Positions 26,037-35,118 of a stretch of DNA of 64,000 bases are shown here, piece by piece (the stretch's first letter is position 1; each line of letters begins with the position of its first letter). The notes below the pieces were generated by a model. The model had not been told where the DNA came from, searched no databases, and saw only the letters and a list, made by a program, of their open reading frames with translations. Origin of the DNA: an uncultured Mycoplasmatota bacterium (GTDB lineage: Bacteria; Bacillota_I; Bacilli_A; RF39; UBA660); the NCBI GenBank assembly GCA_900549285.1, contig URNW01000002.1:1-64000 (forward strand), in the 5' to 3' direction. A program made the translations under genes and the position numbers.

Positions 26037-27371
26037 TTGAAGAAAGATGGAAGTATAGAATTTGAAACTATTAAATCTCATAAGAATAGATTATACTTTT
26101 TGTGTGGAATAGTCTGTGTAGTAGTACTTCTTGTTGTGTTTGTTATAACTAGAAGTCATGCTAAGTACCGAACAACAGAATCTATTCCCTTAATAAATGG
26201 AACCATTAACTATATACCATATGATTTAAAAATGGTTGCTATGTATCAAGAAGAAAATGATGGTTATAAAAGTATAGATACAGTACCAACTAGTGGATAT
26301 GCTTTAAATGAAGAGAAAAGCTATTGTGAAGTAAATGATACAAAAGATGAAAGCATATCTATGGAATATAAAGATGGAAAAGTATATATAGGAGTAAGTA
26401 AAAAAGGAACAAAATGTTACTTGTATTTTGATCAAGAACCAACGGCAAAAGATACAATATTAGCAAATAATTCTGTTAATAGTGGAACACCAAACTTTAG
26501 TCAGGTAGCAACAACGAATGAAGGAGTATATAAAACACAAGATGATTGGGGAGATAGTTATTACTTTAGAGGGGCTGTAGATAATAACTGGGTTAAATTT
26601 GCAGGATTCTATTGGCGAATTATTAGGATCAATGGAGATGGATCTATTAGATTAATCTATAATGGAACAAGTACAGCAACAACTGGAACAAGTACTCAAA
26701 TACAAACAAGTACATTTAATAGTTCATATAATGACAATGCACATGTAGGATATATGTATGGAAGTACAGGAGCAAATAGTTATGCAGCAACACATGCTAA
26801 TACTAATAGTAGTACAATCAAAGGGGTATTAGATAATTGGTATCAGACTAATATAACAAATAAAGGATATGGAAATAAAGTAAGTACAGAAGCAGGATTT
26901 TGTGGAGATCGGGAACCAAGTACAAGTACATCAACAAGTAACGGTTCAGGAGGAACAGGGACAACAACTACATACTATGGCGGAAATATCAGATTAACAA
27001 ATAGTACAAAATCTCCAATATTAAAATGTAAAAATAGCAGTGATTTATATACGGTAAGCGGAAGTAGTAAAGGAAATAAAGCATTATCTAATCCAGTAGG
27101 ATTAATAACCGCAGATGAAGTAGCTATGGCAGGAGGTGTGTGGGAAACAACTAATCAAAGTTATTATCTATATACAGGACAGAATTATTGGCCCATGTCT
27201 CCGTCTAACTTTTTCGGCGGTTTTGCTCGCATGCTCTATGTGTCTTCGGATGGCACCCTCAGCGTCGTCGGCGTGAATTACGCGCGAGGTGTGCGCCCAG
27301 TTATCAATTTACGGTCTGATATTACTATTTTATCTGGTGATGGTACTAGTTCTAATCCTTATGTTGTTTAA
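26037..27371 (+). CDS. DGR variable protein, membrane-anchored, C-type-lectin-like C-terminus
   Basis: About 444 aa. Start TTG 26037 is placed by AAAGAGG eight bases before; a GTG at 26019 is in frame but has a poor ribosome site and nearly no leader. A short cytoplasmic N-terminus is followed by one transmembrane helix (LCGIVCVVVLLVVFVITRS), then ~400 residues outside the cell. The middle has a Thr/Ser/Gly-rich linker. The C-terminal domain (WRIIRINGDGSIRLIYNG, LITADEVAMAGG, GVRPVINL) looks like the FGE/C-type-lectin fold used by DGR target proteins. The variable region (27195-27299) ends 23 residues before the stop. Probably a cell-surface binding protein whose ligand site is diversified. 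Regulated by the divergent XRE gene, by inference. Confidence 0.85.
   Translation: MKKDGSIEFETIKSHKNRLYFLCGIVCVVVLLVVFVITRSHAKYRTTESIPLINGTINYIPYDLKMVAMYQEENDGYKSIDTVPTSGYALNEEKSYCEVNDTKDESISMEYKDGKVYIGVSKKGTKCYLYFDQEPTAKDTILANNSVNSGTPNFSQVATTNEGVYKTQDDWGDSYYFRGAVDNNWVKFAGFYWRIIRINGDGSIRLIYNGTSTATTGTSTQIQTSTFNSSYNDNAHVGYMYGSTGANSYAATHANTNSSTIKGVLDNWYQTNITNKGYGNKVSTEAGFCGDREPSTSTSTSNGSGGTGTTTTYYGGNIRLTNSTKSPILKCKNSSDLYTVSGSSKGNKALSNPVGLITADEVAMAGGVWETTNQSYYLYTGQNYWPMSPSNFFGGFARMLYVSSDGTLSVVGVNYARGVRPVINLRSDITILSGDGTSSNPYVV
27195..27299 (+). repeat. DGR variable region (VR)
   Basis: 105 bases, 35 codons, homologous to TR1 and TR2 end to end. Codons that are AAC or AAT in the templates are TTC, GGC, TTT, CGC, TCT, ACC, AGC, GTC or GGC here, with the third base usually kept. 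The shared end GGTGTGCGCCCA is the likely initiation-type (IMH) stretch. Downstream the sequences part (GTTATCAATTTA here, ATATCCTTTTAA in the templates). Confidence 0.85.
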
Positions 27372-27378
27372 GTAATTT

Positions 27379-27411
27379 AAAAAGCATCAAATTATTAGTT
27401 TGGTGCTTTTT
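27379..27411. terminator. terminator between variable protein and mfd
   Basis: Stem AAAGCATCAAA ... TTTGGTGCTTT with TTTTT; serves both convergent genes. Confidence 0.8.
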
Positions 27412-30400
27412 CATTAGAATTATTTCCTGGGAAATAATCTTCTTTAATTAATTCTAAGATTGGAACGAAAGTATATAAAAAATGTTTATCTTCTGGTTTT
27501 AGCAAAAGTGTTAATTTAATTCTTTTATTTTGATAAGCAAATTTTATGTTAGGATTAATGTTATAACTTTCTAGAAATAGTTTATCTGCTTTTATATGGT
27601 TTGATAATTCTTCTGGTAATTCTAGTTCTACTAATCTTTCTGTTTGTGTTACTCTTGTAATATTTAGTGATTTTGCTAATTTTTCAAACCATTCTTCATA
27701 CATGTAAATGATCATAGTTTCATCTACTTTTCCAAAACGATCTTCCAATTCTTCTTTTACCTTTTTTAAGCTTTCTAAAGAATCAACTTCATTTATTTTT
27801 TGGTGAATTTCTATTTTTATTTCGTCATCAGTTGTATAATCGTCTGATATATGGGTACTTACATCTACTAGTGATTCTTTTGTATCCTCTTCTGGTATTT
27901 CTTCACCTTTTAACCGACGCATTTCTTCATCAATCATTTGCATATATAGATTAATACCTACTGAATCTACAAATCCAGCTTGTTCACTTCCTAATATATC
28001 TCCTGCACCACGGATTGCTAAATCTCGCATTGCAATTCGATATCCACTTCCTAATTCTGTAAATTCTTTTATGGCATCTAATCTTTTTATTGCTATATCA
28101 TTTAACATTTTACTTTTATCATAAAGTAAATAAGCATAGGCTATTTTATTACTTCTTCCAACTCTTCCTCTTATTTGATATAGTTGGGATAAACCAAAAT
28201 GATCAGCATTATAGATAATTAATGTATTGGCATTAGGAATATCAATTCCTGTTTCTATAATTGTTGTACAAATTAAAATATCATATTTAAAGTCAATAAA
28301 GTCTTGCATTACATCTTCTAATTCTTCTTTTTTCATTCGACCATGAGCGCTTATAATTCTTGCTTCTGGTACTAACGCTTTTATATGACTTGTAATACTA
28401 TCTAGCTTATCAATATTATTATAAAGTATGAATATTTGACCTTGTCTTGCTAGTTCTTTATAAATAGCATCTTTAATAATTAAATCATTTTCCGCTATAA
28501 CATAAGTCTGGATTGGATAACGATTTACTGGTGGTGTATCAATAACAGATAAATCTCTTAATCCTGACATAGCCATTTTTAAAGTTCTTGGTATTGGTGT
28601 TGCTGATAGAGTTAACACATTTACATCTGTTTTTAACTTCTTTATTTTTTCCTTATGAGTTACACCAAACCTTTGCTCTTCATCTACAATTAATAATCCT
28701 AATTTATTAAATTTTACATCATCACTTAATAATCTATGAGTACCAAAAACAATGTCAATTGTTCCATTTTTTAAACCTTCTAATATCCTTTTTGTTTCTT
28801 TTGCAGAAGTAAAACGATTTAAGAGAGCTATTTCTATAGCGTAATCTTTAAAACGTTCTTTCGCTGATGAGTATTGTTGCTTTGATAAAATGGTTGTTGG
28901 ACATAAGTAAAAAACTTGTTTATTATTTAAAACGGCTTTAAACATGGCTCTAAATGCTACTTCGGTTTTTCCAAATCCAACATCTCCACATAATAACCGA
29001 TCCATAGGAACTTGATCTTTTAAGTCTTGATCTATTTCTTTTATCGCTTTGGATTGATCTTTTGTTGGAATATATTCAAAACTATTAGCAAAATCTCGTT
29101 CCATGTCATAAGATTTATAAGCATCCCCTTTTAAAGCTTTTCTTTCAGCATATAGTTTTAACAATTCTTCGGATATATCTTTTATTTTCTTTTCTACTGC
29201 TCTTTTTGTTTTAGCCCATGTTGAAGAATTTAGCTTATTTATTTTAGGTTTTATTCCTTCTTTACTAGTGTATTTTAAGATTGTATTCATTTTTTCTACT
29301 GGTACATAAACTTTATCATTATCAGCATAAAGTATCTCAATATAATCTTTAGCTAATCCTTTTTTAGATAATGTTTTAATTCCGTTATATATTCCGATTC
29401 CATGAGCCATATGTACTACATAATCCCCTTTATTAAGAGAATTCAAATCTTTAATTTTATGACCAATTTTATATAGATTCCGATATTTTATTGTTTCTTT
29501 TTTTACTTGTTCAATATCATTTTCACTTATCACTACACATTTATCTATTATAAATCCCTGAGACAAATATTTATTTTCAATCGTGATTGGTACAGTGATT
29601 AATTCTTTAATAATCTTAATTTGATTTTCTTTACTTAAATAAAAGAAAATTTCATAACCCTTTTTATGCCAAATCTCTGTTTGCTCTTTTAATTTTTCAA
29701 AATCAGAATGAAAGTTTGGTATTTCTTTAGCATTAAAATCTAATATTTTAGAATGTTTGGATATATTTTCAATAAAATTTATATAAATATTTTCTTTTGG
29801 AGATATCTCATCTAAGCTAAACATGAAACGATAATCTTTTTCTAGTCCTTTAGCAATACGATATTCAAACATCTCTTCTTCTAACTTTTCATAATTAGCT
29901 TGGATTCTTGTTTCATCAATTGTTATTACAATTGCATTGGAAGCATAGTCTAATAAACTAGATTGATGATCAGATATTATTTCACTATTCGATATTAACC
30001 TAATTTCTTTTATTTCTTTTAAAGACATCTGGGTTTCTTCATCAAAATATCTTATAGATTCTATTGTGTTACCAAAAAATTCTATTCTAATTGGATGTTC
30101 TTCTAAAGTTATAAAGATATCTACTACAAATCCCCTTACAGCATATTCACCTGTGGTAGTTACTATTGTGTCTTTTTTATAATCTAATTTTTCTAATAAT
30201 TCTAATAATTTTTCACGATTTATTTCATCTCCTTTTTTTAAGATGATATTCATTTTTTCTTGAGTGTTTTTATCTGTTAAAAACTTTAAATAGCCCATTA
30301 AGTTAGTTACAATGATTCCTTGTGTTTTTTTTATATTTTCTAAAGTATCGATTCTAGTTGTTTTTAATTCGGGTGATATGGCTAAAGCTTGACTTGTTAT

Positions 30401-30622
30401 AAAATCATCCATAGGAAACAAAAAGGTAGATTTTTCATAGTTTTTAATTCCTGAAAAAAATGTATTGGCTTCATATAATGTACTTAATAAGACTATAATA
30501 TTTTGCTTTTTTTCTTGGAAAATTTTAGACACATAAAGATAAGCTAACTCATGTGTTAACCCTGTTATTGTTAAATTATTTTCATATTTAAAATATTTGT
30601 CTAAAAATTTCATGAAATTCAC
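27395..30622 (-). CDS. mfd: transcription-repair coupling factor
   Basis: 1075 aa, slightly short for Mfd (usually ~1150). N-terminal UvrB-like domains, the RNA-polymerase interaction domain (LNKGDYVVHMAHGIGIY), superfamily-2 translocase motifs GDVGFGKTEVA, VDEEQRFG and GRVGRSNK, and a C-terminal TRCF domain. It removes RNA polymerase stalled at lesions and recruits UvrA. It precedes the island and is followed on the - strand by nothing conserved (island end). A Noc-type palindrome overlaps its last codons (27422-27435). Confidence 0.96.
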   Translation of the reverse strand: MNFMKFLDKYFKYENNLTITGLTHELAYLYVSKIFQEKKQNIIVLLSTLYEANTFFSGIKNYEKSTFLFPMDDFITSQALAISPELKTTRIDTLENIKKTQGIIVTNLMGYLKFLTDKNTQEKMNIILKKGDEINREKLLELLEKLDYKKDTIVTTTGEYAVRGFVVDIFITLEEHPIRIEFFGNTIESIRYFDEETQMSLKEIKEIRLISNSEIISDHQSSLLDYASNAIVITIDETRIQANYEKLEEEMFEYRIAKGLEKDYRFMFSLDEISPKENIYINFIENISKHSKILDFNAKEIPNFHSDFEKLKEQTEIWHKKGYEIFFYLSKENQIKIIKELITVPITIENKYLSQGFIIDKCVVISENDIEQVKKETIKYRNLYKIGHKIKDLNSLNKGDYVVHMAHGIGIYNGIKTLSKKGLAKDYIEILYADNDKVYVPVEKMNTILKYTSKEGIKPKINKLNSSTWAKTKRAVEKKIKDISEELLKLYAERKALKGDAYKSYDMERDFANSFEYIPTKDQSKAIKEIDQDLKDQVPMDRLLCGDVGFGKTEVAFRAMFKAVLNNKQVFYLCPTTILSKQQYSSAKERFKDYAIEIALLNRFTSAKETKRILEGLKNGTIDIVFGTHRLLSDDVKFNKLGLLIVDEEQRFGVTHKEKIKKLKTDVNVLTLSATPIPRTLKMAMSGLRDLSVIDTPPVNRYPIQTYVIAENDLIIKDAIYKELARQGQIFILYNNIDKLDSITSHIKALVPEARIISAHGRMKKEELEDVMQDFIDFKYDILICTTIIETGIDIPNANTLIIYNADHFGLSQLYQIRGRVGRSNKIAYAYLLYDKSKMLNDIAIKRLDAIKEFTELGSGYRIAMRDLAIRGAGDILGSEQAGFVDSVGINLYMQMIDEEMRRLKGEEIPEEDTKESLVDVSTHISDDYTTDDEIKIEIHQKINEVDSLESLKKVKEELEDRFGKVDETMIIYMYEEWFEKLAKSLNITRVTQTERLVELELPEELSNHIKADKLFLESYNINPNIKFAYQNKRIKLTLLLKPEDKHFLYTFVPILELIKEDYFPGNNSNEKAPN
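27422..27435. promoter_or_regulatory. candidate Noc-binding site in mfd
   Basis: ATTTCCTGGGAAAT, one change from the Bacillus Noc consensus ATTTCCCGGGAAAT. Similar sites occur in dnaX and recF. Confidence 0.5.
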
Positions 30623-30627
30623 CTTAT

Positions 30628-31191
30628 TTAAACATTATTATTTTTGCGGTTAAATTTATTCATTGTTTTATCTATACCATTTGCTACAAAAGAAGAAATG
30701 ATTTCCTGAAATGTAGGGTATAAATTTTTTAAGATATCTAATTCCGAAGAACTAAATTTTCCTAGTACATAGTTTTTTGTGTCTATTTGTTTATTATTAG
30801 ATATTCCAACTTTTAAACGGGCAAAGTTTGAGGTACCAAGATTATTAATAATTGATTTAATCCCATTATGACCACCACTACTACTATTTGTTTTTAAACG
30901 GTATTTGCCAATTTCTAAATCTAAATCATCTTGAATAATTAGAATATCTTCTAATTTTAATTTATAAAATTGAAAAAAAGGAACTATGGCATCTCCTGAT
31001 AAATTCATATAAGTTAATGGTTTTACTAACAAAATTTTTTCATTTTGAATATTTAATTCTGTATATAAAGAGTGCCATTTTTCTTTCCATACACAATCTT
31101 TAGCTAAAGAGTCAATTACCATATAACCAATATTATGTCTTGTATTTTCATATTCTTTTCCAGGATTACCTAATCCTACTATTAATTTCAT
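30628..31191 (-). CDS. pth: peptidyl-tRNA hydrolase
   Basis: 187 aa. GLGNPGKEYENTRHNIGY holds the catalytic His; PLTYMNLSG and the DDLDLE ... GGHNGIKSI segment are typical. It recycles peptidyl-tRNA. Order pth-mfd (- strand) is ancestral, known as spoVC-mfd in Bacillus. It overlaps the upstream gene by 26 bases. Confidence 0.96.
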   Translation of the reverse strand: MKLIVGLGNPGKEYENTRHNIGYMVIDSLAKDCVWKEKWHSLYTELNIQNEKILLVKPLTYMNLSGDAIVPFFQFYKLKLEDILIIQDDLDLEIGKYRLKTNSSSGGHNGIKSIINNLGTSNFARLKVGISNNKQIDTKNYVLGKFSSSELDILKNLYPTFQEIISSFVANGIDKTMNKFNRKNNNV

Positions 31192-31618
31192 TTTTACCTC
31201 CTTTTATGCTACATCTTTGATTTAAATATGTTGCTATTTGTTCTAAATTATCAAAAATTATTCCACCATTATTTCTAACTATATCTTTTACATAATTAAG
31301 ACTTTCTAACTGATGTTTGTCAAATTTTTGACCATTAAAATCATTTAAAACACAAAAAATTACTTTATGTGGCTCTTTATTACTATAATCCACAACAGAA
31401 GCAATGGAACAAAATCCTTTTTGCTCTGGAGTAATAACATAAAGCAAATAATCACAAGTTTTTAATATTTCAAGCTTGTTCTTTTTTTCCTCTTCATTAT
31501 ATTTCCATTCTCCTTTTGAAAGTAAAGGGTTTCTATAAAATATCTCTTTTCTTAACATTGGAATTAATATATCTCTCCAATTACTATTCCCACATGTTCC
31601 ACCTAAATTTATTTTCAA
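31166..31618 (-). CDS. nucleoside 2-deoxyribosyltransferase-like domain protein
   Basis: 150 aa. The N-terminal KINLGGTCGNSNWRDILIPML and the CDYLLYVITPEQKGFCSIASVVDYSN segment resemble nucleoside 2-deoxyribosyltransferase-like proteins (a Rossmann-type fold, often phage- or island-linked). Exact activity unknown. It lies between trmN6 and pth and overlaps pth by 26 bases, so it is part of the same operon. Confidence 0.6.
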   Translation of the reverse strand: MKINLGGTCGNSNWRDILIPMLRKEIFYRNPLLSKGEWKYNEEEKKNKLEILKTCDYLLYVITPEQKGFCSIASVVDYSNKEPHKVIFCVLNDFNGQKFDKHQLESLNYVKDIVRNNGGIIFDNLEQIATYLNQRCSIKGGKNEINSRIR

Positions 31619-31619
31619 A

Positions 31620-32327
31620 CTACTTCACTTCCTTAAATATATTTTGATATGTTTTAGTATTTCTATTAATAGTTATTGCTTTTATTTTTGTTCCTATCAA
31701 AGAATTTTTTACCATTTTTATTAATACCATTTGTGATTGTTCCTCTATATTGGAGTAGACAAATGTTATTTTTTTAGGATGAAGATTATATTTATTTGCT
31801 AATATTATTATTTCCTCTAACCGTTCTGGGCGGTGAACTAAATAAAATTTACCATTATCTTTTAGTAAAAATTTTACTACTTTAAATATTTCTTCTAAAG
31901 TAATTGTTAGTTCATGTCTAGCTATGGCTTTTATTTCTGATGTATTAATCAAAGAATCTTTTTGATATTTAAAAAATGGAGGATTACATGTAATAATATC
32001 AAAATTATTTTCTGGGAAATAATTTTTTAATTCTTTGACATTACAATTTAACATATGAATATTATTTAACTGATTTATTTTAATACTTTCAACAGCTAAA
32101 TTATAAATTTCTTTTTGAATTTCTACTCCTGTTATATTTATGTTATATTTTTTTCCAATTATTAAGGGTAATGGCGCATTTCCACTGCATAAATCTAATA
32201 AGTTTTTATCTTTTTTAGTGATTTCGACATATTCACTTAATAGTAAGGAATCTAAGGAGAATTTAAAATAACTATTATTCTGAACAATTTTTAGACCATA
32301 ATCATATAAATCATTTATGACTTGCAT
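31620..32327 (-). CDS. tRNA1(Val) A37 N6-methyltransferase-like (YabB/TrmN6)
   Basis: 235 aa. SAM-binding LLDLCSGNAPLPLII, and the amino-methyltransferase motif NPPFFK. The C-terminal LVHRPERLEEI is typical of the TrmN6/YabB family. In Bacillus yabB is close to ricT and holB, as here. The one-base overlap with ricT suggests coupling. Confidence 0.88.
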   Translation of the reverse strand: MQVINDLYDYGLKIVQNNSYFKFSLDSLLLSEYVEITKKDKNLLDLCSGNAPLPLIIGKKYNINITGVEIQKEIYNLAVESIKINQLNNIHMLNCNVKELKNYFPENNFDIITCNPPFFKYQKDSLINTSEIKAIARHELTITLEEIFKVVKFLLKDNGKFYLVHRPERLEEIIILANKYNLHPKKITFVYSNIEEQSQMVLIKMVKNSLIGTKIKAITINRNTKTYQNIFKEVK

Positions 32328-33112
32328 TATTTTTCACCTAAAAAAATATCATATTTTTCATTATCAATTAATACTTTATAAGCACGATTTAAAATATCTA
32401 CATTTACTACTGTACCCGTTCCATATTCTGTTGAAACAGTTTCTCCGATACTAGGTAATCCTGCATTACAACGTGTATATTCTTGATCTTCATAAGTTAA
32501 GCAACACAAAAGCCTTCCACATAATCCATTAATTTTAGACGGATTTAAAGCTAAGCCTTGATTCTTTGCCATATTCATAGATACAGAATCTATATGATTA
32601 AGAAAGTTAGCACAACATATTTTTTGACCACATGTTCCTACGCCACCTATTTCCCTAGCTTTATCTCTAGCTCCTATTTGTCGTAATTCAATCCTAGTAC
32701 GATAAATAGATGCTAGTCTTTTGGCTAATTCTCTAAAGTCAATTCTTTCGTCAGCTAGAAAGTTAAAAATTAATTGTTTGCGATCAAAAGTATAACTGGC
32801 ATTAATCATTTTCATATCTAAATTTAGTTCTTTTACAATTTCTCGGCAATGTTTTAATGCTTGATCTGCATCCTTTAAATTTTTTAAATATTCTTCATAA
32901 TCTTTTTTAGTTGAAATTCTAAGTATATCCTTTAATTCTTCAACGTTTTTTATATTTTCATTATTAATATAACTTACTATTTTGCCAAATTGAAGTCCTT
33001 TTTCAGTTTCAGTAATGACAGTAACGTTAATTGGACAACGAGTTTTACTTTTAAAGTTATATATTTTGCCGTTATCTTTAAAATTTACACCATATATGTA
33101 GTATTTATCCAT
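32327..33112 (-). CDS. ricT: PSP1-domain protein RicT (YaaT)
   Basis: 261 aa. The PSP1 domain contains many Cys: CGQKICCANFL and GLCGRLLCCLTYE, which in Bacillus ligate Fe-S clusters of the RicAFT (Y) complex. That complex modulates RNase Y and affects competence and sporulation. Order holB-ricT is conserved. Confidence 0.93.
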   Translation of the reverse strand: MDKYYIYGVNFKDNGKIYNFKSKTRCPINVTVITETEKGLQFGKIVSYINNENIKNVEELKDILRISTKKDYEEYLKNLKDADQALKHCREIVKELNLDMKMINASYTFDRKQLIFNFLADERIDFRELAKRLASIYRTRIELRQIGARDKAREIGGVGTCGQKICCANFLNHIDSVSMNMAKNQGLALNPSKINGLCGRLLCCLTYEDQEYTRCNAGLPSIGETVSTEYGTGTVVNVDILNRAYKVLIDNEKYDIFLGEK

Positions 33113-33113
33113 T

Positions 33114-33974
33114 TTACTTCCTCATTTCTAAAACAAATTTATCTAATAATAACTCTATATTTACATTATAACTCAATTCTTGAAGAATTTTGGAAACAAT
33201 ATTTAATTTTGAAAAAATTTCTTCTTTTTGATTATCGTTTTCAAAGTTGTCTATTAATTCGTTATTATATGGCTTACTTAGTGATTTTAAAAATATATTA
33301 TAATATATTTCAAATATAATTTTAAACATAGTTTCTATTTCTGTTCTTTCTTTATATTTGCTTAAAATAAGTTCTTTATTATTGATAAAATTATTTGACT
33401 CTATTTGCTTTAAATATTCTTGTATTAGAGTTTTATAATTATTTAACTCATTTTCAGATATATTTAATTTCTCTAGTAAATTGTCATTTTCATAATTTAC
33501 TACAATTATCTGGCATCTACTTTTTATTGTAGGTATTATTACATCTTTATTATTTGTAATAAAAAAACCTAATATGCCTGCTGTTGGTTCTTCGACAAAT
33601 TTTAACATAGCATTTGCACTACTACTATTTAATTTTTCAGCATTTTTTATAATATAAACATTATATTTGCTATATATGGGTTTGGTTTCAAATGATAACT
33701 TTAATGTTTCTATTTGGTTCTTTTTTATACTTGCTCCTTCAGGTTCTATGGTTATTATACTTGGTAAATTATCTTTTGTAATTAGGTTACATAAATTACA
33801 ACTTTGACAATGTTCTTTATATTCATTAGGGCAATTGATGGCTTTTATTAATTTTTTTAGATCATCTAATAATCTAGTAGAGTTATTTGTTTCAATTAAA
33901 TAAGCGTGAGCAAGTTTTTTCTCACGATATTGATTATAAATTTCTGATAGATTATTATTAAACAATGAAATCAC
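33114..33974 (-). CDS. holB: DNA polymerase III delta-prime subunit
   Basis: 286 aa. Clamp-loader fold with the zinc motif CPNEYKEHCQSCNLC, ANAMLKFVEEPTAG and IPTIKSRCQ. P-loop is degenerate, as usual for delta-prime. Between bofA and ricT; tmk, yaaQ and yaaR found at this place in Bacillus are missing. Confidence 0.92.
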   Translation of the reverse strand: MISLFNNNLSEIYNQYREKKLAHAYLIETNNSTRLLDDLKKLIKAINCPNEYKEHCQSCNLCNLITKDNLPSIITIEPEGASIKKNQIETLKLSFETKPIYSKYNVYIIKNAEKLNSSSANAMLKFVEEPTAGILGFFITNNKDVIIPTIKSRCQIIVVNYENDNLLEKLNISENELNNYKTLIQEYLKQIESNNFINNKELILSKYKERTEIETMFKIIFEIYYNIFLKSLSKPYNNELIDNFENDNQKEEIFSKLNIVSKILQELSYNVNIELLLDKFVLEMRK

Positions 33975-33978
33975 ATCC

Positions 33979-34173
33979 TTAAATTAGTAAATATACTACT
34001 ACTAATCCTAGTATTCCTGGGGATCCTAATAAAGTTACAAGAACAATTGTGATTATATTTATCGGTATAAATATATTTATTCCTGATAAAATTAAATTTA
34101 GGCCATATAACATTACAAACGCAAAACATAATTTACTGAGGATTTTAAGGATTTTCTTTTTCATTTTCATCAC
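33979..34173 (-). CDS. bofA: BofA-like sigma-K processing inhibitor
   Basis: 64 aa, two hydrophobic segments (FAFVMLYGLNLIL; INIITIVLVTLLGSPGILGLVVVYLL) with the conserved NxxIPINxxTxxxxxxLGxPG pattern of BofA. BofA holds the SpoIVFB protease inactive during engulfment. Located between recR and holB, as in Bacillus. Confidence 0.85.
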   Translation of the reverse strand: MMKMKKKILKILSKLCFAFVMLYGLNLILSGINIFIPINIITIVLVTLLGSPGILGLVVVYLLI

Positions 34174-34201
34174 AGTAAATTATATGTTTATATATATTTT
34201 T

Positions 34202-34804
34202 TTATTCTGATATTTTTTTTCGATCTTCCAGTGCTTTTTCTAAAGTAACATTATCTAAATAGTCAATTTCCGCTCCAATTGGTATTCCATATGATAATCT
34301 AGATATCGTTACTTTTTTATTTTCTAATATTTTTTTAATATACAGTGTGGTTGCTTCTCCTTCCACTGTTGGTTTTAGTGCTAAAATTAGCTCGGGATTA
34401 TCTAATTTTTCAATTCTAGATAACAAAGAAGATAAATTAATATCTTCAGGACCTATATCATCCATAGGTGATATTAAACCATTTAATACATGATATGTAC
34501 CTTGAAAAGTTCCTGTTTTCTCAAATGAAAATATACTTTTATAATCTTCAATTACACATATCACATTTTTATTTCGATTTTCATCACTACAGATATTGCA
34601 AATTTCTTGGTCTGTTAAATGTCCACAGATAGAACATCTAGTAAGATTTTTTTTAGCTTCTATCATTGCTTTACTAAAGTCATTTACTTCTTCTTCACTA
34701 AATTCCAATGTTGCTATTGCTAATCTTTCAGCACTTTTTTCTCCTATTCCTGGTAATTTTTGATAATGGTTAATTAATATTTCTAAGTCTTTAGGATAGT
34801 TCAT
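34202..34804 (-). CDS. recR: recombination mediator RecR
   Basis: 200 aa. HhH N-terminus (LPGIGEKSAERLA), zinc motif CSICGHLTDQEICNIC, and Toprim domain with CVIEDYKSIFSFEKTGTF. It works with RecF/RecO to load RecA. It overlaps ybaB by one base. Confidence 0.96.
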   Translation of the reverse strand: MNYPKDLEILINHYQKLPGIGEKSAERLAIATLEFSEEEVNDFSKAMIEAKKNLTRCSICGHLTDQEICNICSDENRNKNVICVIEDYKSIFSFEKTGTFQGTYHVLNGLISPMDDIGPEDINLSSLLSRIEKLDNPELILALKPTVEGEATTLYIKKILENKKVTISRLSYGIPIGAEIDYLDNVTLEKALEDRKKISE

Positions 34805-35103
34805 TAGAATAAGCCATTAAATGATGAGCCATAAGCTCCCATTTTATCTTCTACTTCTTTATCGATTTTCTTTACAGCATCATTTATAGCTATTTTTATC
34901 ATATCTTCTAGCATTTCTTTATCATCATTTTCAATTATTCCATCAAAAATTACTTTTACTTTTTCTACTTCTTTTTTACCATTCATTTCAACTTTTATCC
35001 ATTCTGATGTACCTTCAAATGTTGTATTATCAATTTCTTCTTTCTTTTTAGTAATTTCTTTTTGCATTTTTTGGGCTTGAGCCATTAAATTTTGAATATT
35101 CAT
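34804..35103 (-). CDS. ybaB: nucleoid-associated protein YbaB/EbfC
   Basis: 99 aa. Typical MNIQNLMAQAQKMQKE start and the VEKVKVIFDGI core. Conserved dnaX-ybaB-recR order. Confidence 0.95.
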   Translation of the reverse strand: MNIQNLMAQAQKMQKEITKKKEEIDNTTFEGTSEWIKVEMNGKKEVEKVKVIFDGIIENDDKEMLEDMIKIAINDAVKKIDKEVEDKMGAYGSSFNGLF

Positions 35104-35118
35104 TTTTTTCCTTCTTTC

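Larger units (their letters stand above)
23267..27394. other. accessory island between spoVT and mfd (DGR locus)
   Basis: spoVT and mfd are adjacent in Bacillus (established), so this stretch is an insertion or an expanded site. From left to right: a 265-base gap with one weak hairpin (GCTAC ... GTAGC, about 23328); template cassette 1; a decayed nuclease; template cassette 2; two XRE genes on the - strand; and the variable protein on +. I see no integrase, transposase or clear attachment repeats. The cassettes and the variable region are richer in G and C than their flanks. Confidence 0.7.
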
